Shown here: positions 1-8,369 of the stretch, in pieces
How positions within the stretch are numbered: the stretch's first letter is position 1
How the letters are laid out: every line of letters begins with the position of its first letter
DNA from: Serratia grimesii NBRC 13537
GTDB taxonomy: Bacteria; Pseudomonadota; Gammaproteobacteria; Enterobacterales; Enterobacteriaceae
Length of the DNA: 64,000 nt
Direction: 5' to 3'
NCBI RefSeq assembly: GCF_001590905.1
Contig: NZ_BCTT01000017.1
Coordinates: forward strand, 62,001-126,000
Program-made: the position numbers and the translations under genes
The notes under the pieces: model-generated
What the model was told of the DNA's origin: nothing
Database searches by the model: none
The model's input: the letters and a program-made list of their open reading frames with translations, nothing else

Positions 1-489
1 GATCTGGCTGATATGGATAAAGCGGTTGCGATCGCTGAATCCATCGGTATCAAGATTGAGAAGAGCTGGGGTCTGGGCCGTGTAGTGACCGAGATCTTCG
101 AAGAAGTGGCCGAAAGTCATCTGATTCAGCCGACCTTCATTACTGAATATCCGGCGGAAGTATCTCCACTGGCGCGCCGCAACGACGTTAACCCAGAGAT
201 CACTGACCGCTTCGAGTTCTTCATCGGTGGTCGCGAAATCGGTAACGGCTTCTCCGAGCTGAATGATGCAGAAGACCAGGCACAGCGCTTTGCTGACCAG
301 GCTAATGCGAAAGACGCTGGCGATGACGAAGCGATGTTCTACGACGAAGACTACGTGACTGCACTGGAACACGGTCTGCCACCGACCGCAGGTCTGGGTA
401 TCGGTATCGACCGTATGGTCATGCTGTTCACCAACAGCCATACTATTCGTGATGTGATCCTGTTCCCGGCAATGCGCCCGCAGAAATAA
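1..489 (+). CDS. lysS: Lysine--tRNA ligase, C-terminal part (5' end outside window)
   Basis: Class II aminoacyl-tRNA synthetase that charges tRNA-Lys in the cytoplasm. The reading frame is open from base 1, so this is the last 162 residues of a protein normally about 505 long. Visible are the eubacterial LysRS core around [18 protein letters not shown], which helps form the lysine pocket, and the class II motif 3 [14 protein letters not shown] near the end, whose Arg binds ATP. The C-terminus FPAMRPQK is typical of enterobacterial LysS. In relatives the gene lies directly after prfB, which would be off the left edge. A strong hairpin terminator follows about 85 bases after the stop. Whether this is the constitutive lysS or the stress-induced paralogue lysU cannot be decided from the fragment; lysS is the safer reading. 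Confidence 0.95.
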   Translation, partial: DLADMDKAVAIAESIGIKIEKSWGLGRVVTEIFEEVAESHLIQPTFITEYPAEVSPLARRNDVNPEITDRFEFFIGGREIGNGFSELNDAEDQAQRFADQANAKDAGDDEAMFYDEDYVTALEHGLPPTAGLGIGIDRMVMLFTNSHTIRDVILFPAMRPQK

Positions 490-571
490 GATCACATACC
501 GAAGAAACTTCCAACCGCAGGAAGGCATAACCAACGCCCCTGTGGCTTGAAAGAGAAAGGGTATTCATATC

Positions 572-606
572 AACCGGCACAGGTCACTGTGCCGGTTTTT
601 TTTTGT
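572..606 (+). terminator. Rho-independent terminator of lysS
   Basis: A perfect 11-bp stem (AACCGGCACAG / CTGTGCCGGTT, loop GTCA) is followed by a run of nine T. It is placed correctly to end lysS transcription. Confidence 0.93.
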
Positions 607-676
607 CTGATGGGTCAGCAGAGAGGAAAGCGATAGCTAACTGCCTAAAACATCAGCAGTTACACGTTATCTCCGC

Positions 677-704
677 TTGCCCAGCGGGGATAACCGGTTA
701 TAAT
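677..704 (+). promoter_or_regulatory. Sigma-70 promoter of the tRNA-Gly gene
   Basis: A TTGCCC -35 element (677-682) and a consensus TATAAT -10 element (699-704) are 16 bases apart. A GC-rich discriminator (GACAGCCGC) follows, as is usual for stable-RNA promoters. The tRNA begins 17 bases after the -10. Confidence 0.8.
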
Positions 705-721
705 GACAGCCGCACACCGAT

Positions 722-795
722 GCGGGTGTAGTTCAATGGTAGAACGGCAGCTTCCCAAGCTGCATACGAGGGTTCGATTCCCTTCACCCGCTCCA
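722..795 (+). tRNA. glyU: tRNA-Gly (anticodon CCC)
   Basis: A complete 74-base cloverleaf. The acceptor stem pairs GCGGGTG (722-728) with CACCCGC (785-791), followed by discriminator T and an encoded CCA (793-795). The anticodon stem GCAGC/GCTGC encloses loop TTCCCAA, with anticodon CCC at 754-756. The T-loop is GGTTCGATTCC. It reads GGG codons and corresponds to glyU of E. coli. It has its own promoter and probably shares the downstream hairpin at 962-990. Confidence 0.95.
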
Positions 796-805
796 ATCCA
801 ATCTG

Positions 806-848
806 TTCCAAACCAAACCAAACCAAACCAAACCAAACCAAACCAAAC
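806..848. repeat. Pentanucleotide microsatellite, (AACCA)7
   Basis: Seven uninterrupted AACCA units occupy 811-845, with partial units on both sides. The tract is bracketed by two identical CTGTTCC heptamers at 803-809 and 848-854. It starts 11 bases after the tRNA CCA and would lie in the 3' trailer of the tRNA precursor. Tract length could vary by replication slippage. No coding frame crosses it. Confidence 0.9.
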
Positions 849-961
849 TGTTCCTTAAGTACCTTTCGCTAACACATCACAAGTCACGACGTATTTGAAC
901 GTGTATATGCCGACAACAGCATTGTGGGAAAGACCGTCCGTCTTGCGGTTTGGTATTTTTT

Positions 962-990
962 CGCCTTCATACTGCTATGAAGGCGTTTTT
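962..990 (+). terminator. Rho-independent terminator downstream of tRNA-Gly
   Basis: A 9-bp stem CGCCTTCAT / ATGAAGGCG with a 6-base loop is followed by TTTTT. It lies 167 bases after the tRNA, so the primary transcript would include the microsatellite. Between the repeat and this hairpin I see no gene. Confidence 0.8.
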
Positions 991-1028
991 GGTTACTTGG
1001 ATAGGTGCCGTTTGCCTGGCAGGGGGGG

Positions 1029-2198
1029 TTATTCCTGAAGACATTCCCGCTGATTGGGCACAGAGACCAGCACGATGGTGTTAGCGATGCTGGAAAACAG
1101 CAGCAGGATAATCAGCATATTCACTGCGCTTACACCGAGCATCCCCATTATCCAGATATAACCGGCAGAGAACGCGATCTGGCAAATGGCAAGCACGGAA
1201 CTTGCCAAGCCGGCATTTTGCTTAAACGGGTTCAAGGCTTGGCTCATCAGTATCCCGAACCCCATAGCAAAACCAACACCTATCATAGCGAACCCTACGA
1301 GGTTTAAATACGCATTTAGGCCCAGCGTTTGTGTGAGTGCAAATATAATTGCGCAGGATAAAAATAGAATCTGTGATAACAGGAGAACCGTTTTTTGCCC
1401 AAGTTTTGACAGGAGGTAGGGCGTTAAAAATGAAGTAATCATGCTAAAACTAGCCAGTCCGGTCATCGATATTGAATACTGTCCCGTAGATAACCCCATT
1501 TGACTCATTAAGATGATTGGCGAGGTATTTACATAGGTCAATATTGCTGTGATAGACAAACAGGTAATGAATAAGCGGCTGATGAATAATGGTGAGAGTA
1601 AACTTTCATTGTCGCTTATTTCTCTATTTGGATGTGTCTCTTTATTATTATGGTACGTTTCATCAAGCCAGAATATGCAAACTAAGCATGAAATTCCTGC
1701 GAAGATAGCCATGCCGGTGAAGAGGCTTGGCCATTCAAACCTCATTAATAGTAAATAGCCAAGAACTGGCGCAATAACAGGAACGATGCAGGTAATACCA
1801 TTAATCACTGATAACACTTTTGAGCGTTTATCGTCATCCAGAGTATCCCTCAGAATGGCAAAGGTAACAACATAGCAGAAGCCGGCGCCGACACCTTGCC
1901 AGAACCGCGCAAAAAGAAATTGCTCGGCAGAAACAGTCAATGCGGCACCATATGAAGCACAAACAAAAATTAATGCACCTAATAATGCGATGGGCTTCCG
2001 GCCAAATCGGTCAGAGACAAGTCCTGCGATAATCATGGTCGATGCCATGCCGGCCAAATAAATAGAAAAAGCAGTATGAAGGTCTACGGCAGTGGCATTT
2101 AAGTCTTTGGCAATATCGGGTAAGCCAACAAGATATAAGTCCACTCCCAAGGGATAAATGAGTACTAACATAAAGCAACATGCGAGGTATTTGAACAT
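1029..2198 (-). CDS. mdtL: MdtL-like multidrug efflux MFS transporter
   Basis: A 389-residue inner-membrane drug/H+ antiporter of the DHA1 (Bcr/CflA-like) group. The N-terminus (YPLGVDLYLVGLPDIA, then SDRFGRKP after TM2) and the stretch AILRDTLDDDKRSKVLS followed by NGITCI closely match E. coli MdtL, which protects against quinolones and chloramphenicol when overexpressed. About twelve hydrophobic segments are present and the length is normal. The gene is markedly AT-rich and full of ATA and AAA codons compared with the conserved genes around it, and it sits beside a tRNA gene, both consistent with acquisition. In E. coli mdtL is far away, near tnaAB. No partner is co-transcribed. The family call is secure; orthology to mdtL is likely, substrate unknown. 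Confidence 0.82.
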   Translation of the reverse strand: MFKYLACCFMLVLIYPLGVDLYLVGLPDIAKDLNATAVDLHTAFSIYLAGMASTMIIAGLVSDRFGRKPIALLGALIFVCASYGAALTVSAEQFLFARFWQGVGAGFCYVVTFAILRDTLDDDKRSKVLSVINGITCIVPVIAPVLGYLLLMRFEWPSLFTGMAIFAGISCLVCIFWLDETYHNNKETHPNREISDNESLLSPLFISRLFITCLSITAILTYVNTSPIILMSQMGLSTGQYSISMTGLASFSMITSFLTPYLLSKLGQKTVLLLSQILFLSCAIIFALTQTLGLNAYLNLVGFAMIGVGFAMGFGILMSQALNPFKQNAGLASSVLAICQIAFSAGYIWIMGMLGVSAVNMLIILLLFSSIANTIVLVSVPNQRECLQE

Positions 2199-2637
2199 AC
2201 GAGCTTCCTGCAGAGTTCAGATCATAAAAGATAAAAACACTTAACTAATAACAACCGACTGCTAAATATTATTACTTGTTGCACCTGAAATATTTTTCCT
2301 TTGGTATTTCATGCTCAATGACGATGAGCATGATTTGAATTTATAGATAAATCAAGGTTTTTTTAATTCATTGCCAATATATTTTTAATAAAAATAATAT
2401 CAATTATTATAGTTTCAAATTAAAGGTGCTTTATATATACCTGCCGCATAGGCGGCTATAGGGCTTTTTGACGCCTGTATGGGCGTGTTTTTGTGTCATG
2501 TTCAATCCCACGGCTGAGGACATCGTCGGGACATCTGTTAAAATTAACTGATTGATGTGACATGCCCTGAGGTTTCAGCAGCGATGATGTTATAAGATCT
2601 GTGGGGTATTCTTTTATCTTGAAATTTAGTGTGATTG
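2199..2637. other. AT-rich intergenic region between mdtL and the IMPase-like gene
   Basis: 439 bases holding the divergent promoters of the two flanking genes; no ORF is credible. A small hairpin followed by T residues lies at 2471-2492 (ACGCC-TGTAT-GGGCGT then GTTTTT), about 145 bases upstream of the next gene. It could be an attenuator or the end of a short RNA. Another short GC-rich hairpin (GCCG/CGGC) precedes it around 2443-2456. No clear regulator box was seen. Confidence 0.5.
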
Positions 2638-3477
2638 ATGCGGATATTAACAATGAGCGAAATAGAATTAAGTAGTTTATTGCAGGGAGTTAAACAGATT
2701 GCGTTATCTTCCTTCGCTATCATAGAAGGCAGAAAAAATGAAGTGACGTTTTTTGAAAAAAAAGACTTAAGCATTGTTAGTGAAGCCGATATTGAAACTG
2801 AAAAATATATCAGGGATAGTTTACAGGCGCTGACGCCTGACATTCCTGTTTATGGCGAAGAGTTAGGTTGTGATATTGCTGATGATTGCCAATTATACTG
2901 GTTGATAGATCCCATTGATGGCACTACATGGTACAAATTAGGTATGCCAGTATACGGGTCCCTTATTGCTTTAATCCAAAACGGTGAGCCAATACTGGGT
3001 TCAATTGGTCTTCCAGCAATAAATACGTTGGTGTATGCAGGAAAGGACCTTGGCTGTTTTATACATTCTGGCAAAAATAATGGTAGGCAGCTGTTGAGTA
3101 AGCCTGTTCAAACAGCACCAATGTGTGTAGAGCAAGCGACCATAACCGCTTCAGGGATGCATGGTACCTCTACATGGATTGAAAATGGCGATACGCCATG
3201 GAGTCTTATTTCTGTTCTCGACAGAGCAAAGCTGTTTAAATTCTCTGCCGATTGTATTCAACACGTCTCAGTGTTAAATGGGGCGTCAGATGCGGCTATT
3301 GATACGATAATGAAACCTTGGGATAGCGCAGCTATCATTATCTGTGCCAGAGAGGCGGGGTTAACCGTTATGGATCTGAATGGCAATCAGCGTGGGATAT
3401 TAAAAAGCGGTAATTTATTAACCGCCAAAAGCGAACATTTAGCCAAATCGCTGGTTAAATTATTAACGCCCTTATGA
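2638..3477 (+). CDS. Inositol monophosphatase family protein
   Basis: A 279-residue member of the Mg2+-dependent, Li+-sensitive phosphatase family (SuhB, CysQ, HisN-type). All metal-binding motifs are visible: VSEAD, the catalytic GEELG about residue 80, WLIDPIDGT about residue 95, and the C-terminal PWDSAA motif near residue 228, so it should be active. The physiological substrate (inositol-1-phosphate, histidinol-phosphate, PAP or another) cannot be read from the sequence, and similarity to SuhB or CysQ looks distant. The start is uncertain: ATG at 2638 or ATG at 2653, neither with a good Shine-Dalgarno. Base composition is AT-rich like mdtL, unlike the core genes, suggesting the two form a recently acquired block. 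Confidence 0.8.
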   Translation: MRILTMSEIELSSLLQGVKQIALSSFAIIEGRKNEVTFFEKKDLSIVSEADIETEKYIRDSLQALTPDIPVYGEELGCDIADDCQLYWLIDPIDGTTWYKLGMPVYGSLIALIQNGEPILGSIGLPAINTLVYAGKDLGCFIHSGKNNGRQLLSKPVQTAPMCVEQATITASGMHGTSTWIENGDTPWSLISVLDRAKLFKFSADCIQHVSVLNGASDAAIDTIMKPWDSAAIIICAREAGLTVMDLNGNQRGILKSGNLLTAKSEHLAKSLVKLLTPL

Positions 3478-3558
3478 TGAGCCACTCGGTTTATATTTGG
3501 TCAGCAGGTGCTGTGCAGTAAGTGCCCTGAGCCTTTATACGCATCCATCTCGTCGTAA

Positions 3559-3580
3559 AAGCCCCTGTTTCCAGGGGCTT
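3559..3580 (-). terminator. Terminator of the dioxygenase/PLP-enzyme operon
   Basis: AAGCCCCTG / CAGGGGCTT with a 4-base loop. Read on the minus strand, the stem runs into TTTTA. It lies about 80 bases after the stop of the PLP enzyme and, on the plus strand, also just after the IMPase-like gene. Confidence 0.75.
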
Positions 3581-3661
3581 GTGATGACAATACGTTGATT
3601 TTCTGGATTTAGGATATTCAGGTACTTATAACCCAGAAGTCTCTTTGTGTGCGATTCTCCG

Positions 3662-4891
3662 TTACCCTGCGCTAGCGAGCACTTCAAACAGCATGTCAAT
3701 TTCTTGCTGAGTATTGTAATGCATCATCCCGACGCGCAGCACGCCGCCGCTGTCCTGCAGCCCCAACTGTTGAATTAAACCCAGAGCATAGAAGTGCCCG
3801 CTGCCGACGCAGATATTATGTTGGCCTAAGCGGCGAGCAACCTGTTCCGGGGCGTGTTCCTTGAAGGTTAACGCAAAGGTCGGCGTGCGGCGTTGGGTAT
3901 CAGCGAAAGGTGAACCATAGAGTTGGATAGTGTCTATGTGTTGTAAGCGCTGCAAAAAATACCGGCACAAACTCTCTTCATGTTGGTGATAACCGGCAAA
4001 GCTTTCCTGTAAACGTTGCCTTAGTGGCGCGCCCGACGTGCCCCATTGTGCCAGGTAGTCAATGGCTGCCGTCACACCGGCGAGCCCTTCGAAGCTCTGT
4101 GTCCCCGTTTCAAAACGTCCAGGCCCGATGTCGGTAGCCGGCTCGACTTTATACGGTTGTAGGTGCTGCAACCACTGCGGTGCGATATAGGCCATGCCGA
4201 TATGCGGGCCGAAGAATTTATAGGCGGAACAGACTAAAAAGTCACAGCCAAGCGCTTGCACATCGATCAGGTTATGCGGGGCGTAGTGCACTGCGTCGAC
4301 ATAAACCTGCGCGCCGACACGGTGGGCGGCTTCGGTGATGGTTTTAATGTCGGCGATGCTGCCGGTCACGTTGGACGCATAGCTGACCGCAACCAGCCTA
4401 GTCTTGGCGGTGATGCGTTCACACAGCCGGGCAGCGTTCAACGAACAATCCGCGCTCTCCAGCGGTATTTGATGCACGATGACCTGTTTGTCAGCGGCAG
4501 CCTGCTGCCAGCTAGAGACGTTGGCGTAGTGATCTAACGCAGTGACGATAATTTCATCACCGGCTTGCCAATTACGGCTAATGATGCGGCTGAGGTGAAA
4601 CGTCAGCGAGGTCATGTTCATGCCAAAAACGATATTGTCAGGCGAGGGCGCATTTAAAAAAGCGCGTACTGATTCTCGCGCCTGGTTCATCACCTCGGTT
4701 GTCTTATGGCTGGAGAAATAGTGCCCGCCCAGATTGGCGTTATATTTCCCCAGATAATCCGTCATTTTTTCCAGCACGGTTTGCGAAACCTGGGAACCTC
4801 CCGGCCCATCGAAAAAGATCACGGGCTTATCATTATGACGCTGGGATAGCGCACTAAACTGGGCTCGGGCGAGTTCGGGCGTAAAGGTCAT
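3662..4891 (-). CDS. Cysteine desulfurase-like PLP-dependent enzyme (class V aminotransferase fold)
   Basis: A 409-residue fold-type I PLP enzyme of the SufS/CsdA-related 'cysteine desulfurase-like' group (VC1184 type). Visible are FFDGPGGSQV near the N-terminus, the pocket stretch DHYANVSSWQ, the aspartate in VDAVHYAPH that pairs with the pyridine nitrogen, and the Schiff-base lysine in SAYKFFGPH. The C-terminal loop that carries the catalytic cysteine in true NifS/SufS enzymes reads VGSGHFYALG here, with no cysteine, so sulfur transfer by the usual persulfide route is doubtful. It overlaps the upstream dioxygenase gene by four bases (ATGA), so the two are translationally coupled. It may act on the hydroxylated amino acid (lyase, transaminase or epimerase); this is inference. 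Confidence 0.85.
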   Translation of the reverse strand: MTFTPELARAQFSALSQRHNDKPVIFFDGPGGSQVSQTVLEKMTDYLGKYNANLGGHYFSSHKTTEVMNQARESVRAFLNAPSPDNIVFGMNMTSLTFHLSRIISRNWQAGDEIIVTALDHYANVSSWQQAAADKQVIVHQIPLESADCSLNAARLCERITAKTRLVAVSYASNVTGSIADIKTITEAAHRVGAQVYVDAVHYAPHNLIDVQALGCDFLVCSAYKFFGPHIGMAYIAPQWLQHLQPYKVEPATDIGPGRFETGTQSFEGLAGVTAAIDYLAQWGTSGAPLRQRLQESFAGYHQHEESLCRYFLQRLQHIDTIQLYGSPFADTQRRTPTFALTFKEHAPEQVARRLGQHNICVGSGHFYALGLIQQLGLQDSGGVLRVGMMHYNTQQEIDMLFEVLASAG

Positions 4892-5532
4892 GCTTTTTCT
4901 CCCCGCGCTGTCAGGACAAAGAGATCAAGATATCCGTCTTCGTCCGGGACAATAGCGCTGATCGGCGTAGCGTTATGCCATAGTTTGCTGTCCGCCAGTA
5001 AAACGGCTTCGCCATCTGCCAGGACTTTTTTGAAGAACGGGGGCTGGTGACTATCGGCGTATAGCATGATTTCGCCGCCGACAATATTCTGCCTGTGGAT
5101 AGCAATCATCGCGATATGATCAAAACCATCCTGATGAATACCTTCCGGTGCCACCTGCGTTTCCTTATGAATGGCAACAACACGCATCTGATGAATTTCA
5201 ATCTCGGCACCTTCTGGTAGATCGTTGCTCTCTGCGAACAGATTGCACATTTCCTCCATCCCGGCGCTTTGCAGCACGGCACTGTCAATCGGCTCGAAGT
5301 GGCGTACAACGTTACCCTGGAAATGGTTGATCTCATCAGACTGAACGAAATTGCGTGGCCCAATCTCGCTCACCTGGCCATTGGCATGCTTGACTACGGA
5401 GTAGCGCCGTAAGCGGTACTTGCCGTCCGCGTGTGTTGTGTGGGGCAATGTGGAAAACGAAGGCATTAATTGTCGGGTGGCTTGATGGCTAAGCATAGTC
5501 ATACTTATTACGTTTTCGTGTTTCTGCAACAT
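4888..5532 (-). CDS. 2-oxoglutarate/Fe(II)-dependent dioxygenase family protein
   Basis: A 214-residue protein of the 2OG-Fe(II) dioxygenase family typified by the free-amino-acid hydroxylase L-isoleucine dioxygenase (PF10014 type). The iron triad is visible: HQDGFDHIAM supplies His and Asp (HxD), and the distal His lies in LLADSKLWHNATPI. A conserved GGEIMLY strand lies between them. Start chosen at ATG 5532, preceded by TTAGAGGTGATT with GAGG at good spacing; later in-frame ATGs exist. It is the first gene of an operon with the PLP enzyme and faces a GNAT acetyltransferase across a 210-base gap. Family members hydroxylate free aliphatic amino acids or related compounds; the substrate here is unknown. 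Confidence 0.85.
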   Translation of the reverse strand: MLQKHENVISMTMLSHQATRQLMPSFSTLPHTTHADGKYRLRRYSVVKHANGQVSEIGPRNFVQSDEINHFQGNVVRHFEPIDSAVLQSAGMEEMCNLFAESNDLPEGAEIEIHQMRVVAIHKETQVAPEGIHQDGFDHIAMIAIHRQNIVGGEIMLYADSHQPPFFKKVLADGEAVLLADSKLWHNATPISAIVPDEDGYLDLFVLTARGEKA

Positions 5533-5748
5533 AATCACCTCTAATATGAATCAATCTTGTTTTTGTAGGGAGGTATTTCGATTGAATTGTAGTCGACACT
5601 ATAGCTAGCGCAATTTTTAGTCGGTGCTGATCGTGGCCGTACTGTTGCAGCTGTAAACAGCGGTGAACACAAGATGGGTATAATCAGGGAAGAGTGGGGG
5701 CAGAGTGGCTTGCTCAGCTTCACAAAATGATAAATTTGAGACGGTCAT

Positions 5749-6198
5749 ATGATTGAGATACGCGAGATAGATCGTGAAAATGTTTTTGATGTCTGTGAGC
5801 TGACGTCGAATAAAGATGGTGTCGGTACGCTATTTGAGGCGTTTATTTGCTGCAATGCGATTTCCATTTCTGAGGCGGCTTATTTTCCTGAATGCCACCC
5901 CAGAGCGTTATACCGTGACGGGGAGTTAATCGGTTTTTTTCTGTACAAGCGCTGGGAGCACCAACTGGCCGAGGTTGAGATCTGTCGCTATATGCTCGAC
6001 CACAAATTTATCGGTCAGGGGCTGGGGCGCGCTTCCTTCGAGGCAATGCTGAGCTACTTCAGAAAGAGTGGCGTAAAGCAGATAACGCTGATGATTGATG
6101 AGCACAACCGGGTCGCGAAAAAGATGTATCTCACTTTCGGGTTCACCTTTACCGGCAAAATAGACAAAGATGAACATTACTACAGCCTAAGCATCTAG
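5749..6198 (+). CDS. GNAT family N-acetyltransferase
   Basis: A 149-residue single-domain GNAT enzyme. The acetyl-CoA loop is KFIGQGLGRASFEAML (R/QxxGxG/A motif) and the C-terminal beta-bulge region is NRVAKKMYLTFGF followed by FTGKIDKDEHYY. The pattern resembles spermidine or amino-acid acetyltransferases of the PaiA/BltD type. It is divergent from the dioxygenase/PLP operon, sharing a 210-base promoter region, so it may modify or detoxify a product of that pathway. A perfect 8-bp hairpin (ACTGCCGG/CCGGCAGT) lies about 80 bases downstream. Substrate not determinable. Confidence 0.8.
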   Translation: MIEIREIDRENVFDVCELTSNKDGVGTLFEAFICCNAISISEAAYFPECHPRALYRDGELIGFFLYKRWEHQLAEVEICRYMLDHKFIGQGLGRASFEAMLSYFRKSGVKQITLMIDEHNRVAKKMYLTFGFTFTGKIDKDEHYYSLSI

Positions 6199-6279
6199 CG
6201 CTCTGCCATCAGGTGTCCTCAAACCGCTCGTACGAGCCGCGGATGACGTCCGCAGTATCAATCAACCAAGTTAGTACCT

Positions 6280-6300
6280 ACTGCCGGCGATACCGGCAGT
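6280..6300. other. GC-rich hairpin between convergent genes
   Basis: ACTGCCGG-CGATA-CCGGCAGT is a perfect 8-bp stem between the convergent acetyltransferase and SDR genes. No T-run follows on either strand, so it is at best an inefficient terminator or an RNA 3'-end stabiliser. Confidence 0.55.
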
Positions 6301-6339
6301 GATACCAACGTTGCTCTCATAAGGTAGGGAATCGCGGTG

Positions 6340-7173
6340 TTATCCATCGGTTGAGCGACTGACATCTTCCCAGGCATCGATATCGGTATTCATCTGATGC
6401 AGTTTTTCTCTGACATACATAACGGCGTCGCTGCCAAGCAGTAATGATGCCGGTGGCGCAGGGCTATCGAGGAGTTGCAGAATGACTCTGGCGGCCTTAA
6501 CCGGATTACCAGGTTGATAGCCACTGCGTTTCTCACGTGTCTCACGAATCGGCGCAAAACTCTGATCGTAATCACTGATGCTGCGTGGCGAGCGAACCAT
6601 TGAACGCCCGGCCCAGTCCGTCCGGAAAGAGCCCGGTTGAATAGCGGTGACTGCAATATTAAAGGGTTTAAGCTCTTTGGTCAGGGTTTCGGATATACCT
6701 TGCAAGGCGAATTTACTGCCACAATAGTAGCTGATCCCCGGTAAGGTAATGAATCCACCCATTGAGGTGATATTGAGAATATGGCCGGCGCGACGTGCGC
6801 GGAAATAGGGCAGGAAAGCCTTAATGACGGCCACTGCACCAAACACGTTGACTTCAAATTGGTGGATGGCGTCACTCATGGGGGATTCTTCCATAATCCC
6901 TTCATGACCATAACCGGCATTATTTACCAGCACGTCAATGGCGCCAATCTCTTGTTCTACGGCATCAACCAGCGGCCCAACTGCGGTAAAATTTGTGACA
7001 TCAAGAATACGACCGAAACAACGGCCTGGTGCCAAAGCGTCGAATTCATCCTTGTCTTGCTGATTGCGCAGTGTTCCCACCACGCGGTGACCCGCTTTCA
7101 GTGCTTCTTCTGCCAGCGCACGGCCAAATCCGCTGCTGACACCGGTGATAAAAAATAATTTTGATGTGTGCAT
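6340..7173 (-). CDS. Short-chain dehydrogenase/reductase
   Basis: A 277-residue classical SDR. The NAD(P)-binding motif TGVSSGFG is at residues 10-17, NNAGYG at about 85, the catalytic Ser in NITSMGG at about 137, and the YxxxK pair in YYCGSK. The Pro-Gly motif QPGSFRTDW follows. Arg in TLRNQQ after beta-2 suggests NADPH preference. ATG at 7173 was chosen over an upstream in-frame start because CTGAGGATAATGTC gives a proper ribosome binding site and MHTSKLFFITG is a normal SDR beginning. It is divergent from an AraC-type regulator 161 bases away, the usual arrangement for an oxidoreductase controlled by its neighbour. Substrate unknown. Confidence 0.87.
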   Translation of the reverse strand: MHTSKLFFITGVSSGFGRALAEEALKAGHRVVGTLRNQQDKDEFDALAPGRCFGRILDVTNFTAVGPLVDAVEQEIGAIDVLVNNAGYGHEGIMEESPMSDAIHQFEVNVFGAVAVIKAFLPYFRARRAGHILNITSMGGFITLPGISYYCGSKFALQGISETLTKELKPFNIAVTAIQPGSFRTDWAGRSMVRSPRSISDYDQSFAPIRETREKRSGYQPGNPVKAARVILQLLDSPAPPASLLLGSDAVMYVREKLHQMNTDIDAWEDVSRSTDG

Positions 7174-7334
7174 GACATTATCCTCAGTAGGGGGGATAAG
7201 CAGCATAGGGCGGGCAGGACAAAATCCGTAGACATGATCCTCTGTGATGTTTGCCTATTCCTCTGAGCGCTCTGGACGGTCCCGACACTGAGTGTCACAC
7301 TTAAATCACCCTCTGCATCTCTTTATAGGTGTGT

Positions 7335-8276
7335 ATGACAATCTCTTCTTCTGTCGTTACCGACCAGATGGTCGAGCTCTTGGATAGGCTGACACCGCAT
7401 GAAGGCTATAATCTCACGGCGTTGGCTGACGTGCGTTTTTTGCGTTCCAATCGTCCGTTGATGCGCACGCCAGTATTATATGAGCCGGGGATCGTCATTG
7501 TCGTGCAGGGAAGAAAGCGCGGTTTTTTGGGAAATGATGTCTATTTATATGATGCGCAACATTATCTGATGGTCTCAATTCCGGTGCCGTTTACGATGGA
7601 AACGGATGCCAGCGCTTTAGAGCCTATGCTGGCAATTTATATGCGATTGGACTTCACTGTCGCAGCTGATCTGCTGTTGCACCTTGCCGATCGTGGGCAG
7701 AGTGCCAGTGTACCGCCACGCAGTATGGTGTCGAGTCCGATGGATGATGCCATGAGCCATTCAGTTTTACGTTTCTTGCAGATAATGGCTTCACCGCTGG
7801 ATGCGGAAATATTAGGGCAGGCAATGGTGCGGGAAATCTATTACCGTGTTCTGACGGGCGTACAGGGACAGACGCTACGCAGTGCACTGACCTTGCAGGG
7901 GCAATTTGGGAAAGTGGCAAAAGCGTTGCGCAAGTTGCATGCGGAGTATGACTCGTATCTGGATGTGAATGCATTGGCGAAAGAGGCGGGCATGAGCCTG
8001 GCCACGTTTCATAGTCACTTTAAAACCATTACGGAAACGTCGCCCATGCAGTACCTTAAATCCACGCGACTGCATCAGGCCAGATTGCTGATGCTGCGCA
8101 ATAACCTCACCGCTTCAGCGGCAAGTGCACGGGTTGGGTATGAAAGTGTTTCGCAATTCAGTCGTGAATTTAAACGTTTGTTCGGGCTAACGCCGATCAG
8201 TGAAGTGGCGCGAATGAAACAGAATTTTTCATTGCCTGCGCCGGTTACGCCTTCTGATTTTATTTCTTCCCACTGA
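7335..8276 (+). CDS. AraC family transcriptional regulator
   Basis: A 313-residue regulator with an N-terminal cupin-like AraC_N domain (about residues 20-175; FLRSNRPLMRTPVLYEPGI then VVQGRKRGFLG) and a C-terminal double helix-turn-helix (about 215-300; SLATFHSHFKTITETSPMQYLK and RVGYESVSQFSREFKRLFG). This is the layout of YqhC-type regulators, which activate an adjacent divergent oxidoreductase in response to aldehydes. By position the divergent SDR is the likely target. Start set at ATG 7335, with AGG five bases upstream; an in-frame GTG two codons earlier is less likely. Confidence 0.88.
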   Translation: MTISSSVVTDQMVELLDRLTPHEGYNLTALADVRFLRSNRPLMRTPVLYEPGIVIVVQGRKRGFLGNDVYLYDAQHYLMVSIPVPFTMETDASALEPMLAIYMRLDFTVAADLLLHLADRGQSASVPPRSMVSSPMDDAMSHSVLRFLQIMASPLDAEILGQAMVREIYYRVLTGVQGQTLRSALTLQGQFGKVAKALRKLHAEYDSYLDVNALAKEAGMSLATFHSHFKTITETSPMQYLKSTRLHQARLLMLRNNLTASAASARVGYESVSQFSREFKRLFGLTPISEVARMKQNFSLPAPVTPSDFISSH

Positions 8277-8369
8277 TCAGCTTCTGAGTATCCGCCATGC
8301 TTATTTTCGCTAACATCTTATCTATGACGTTATGGTCGGACATCGCTTTGTACGGTGAGTGTATAACGT

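Noticed and set aside
2443-2492. CRISPR-like short palindromes before the IMPase gene
   Set aside because: Two different single hairpins, not repeated units with spacers; no cas genes are in the window.
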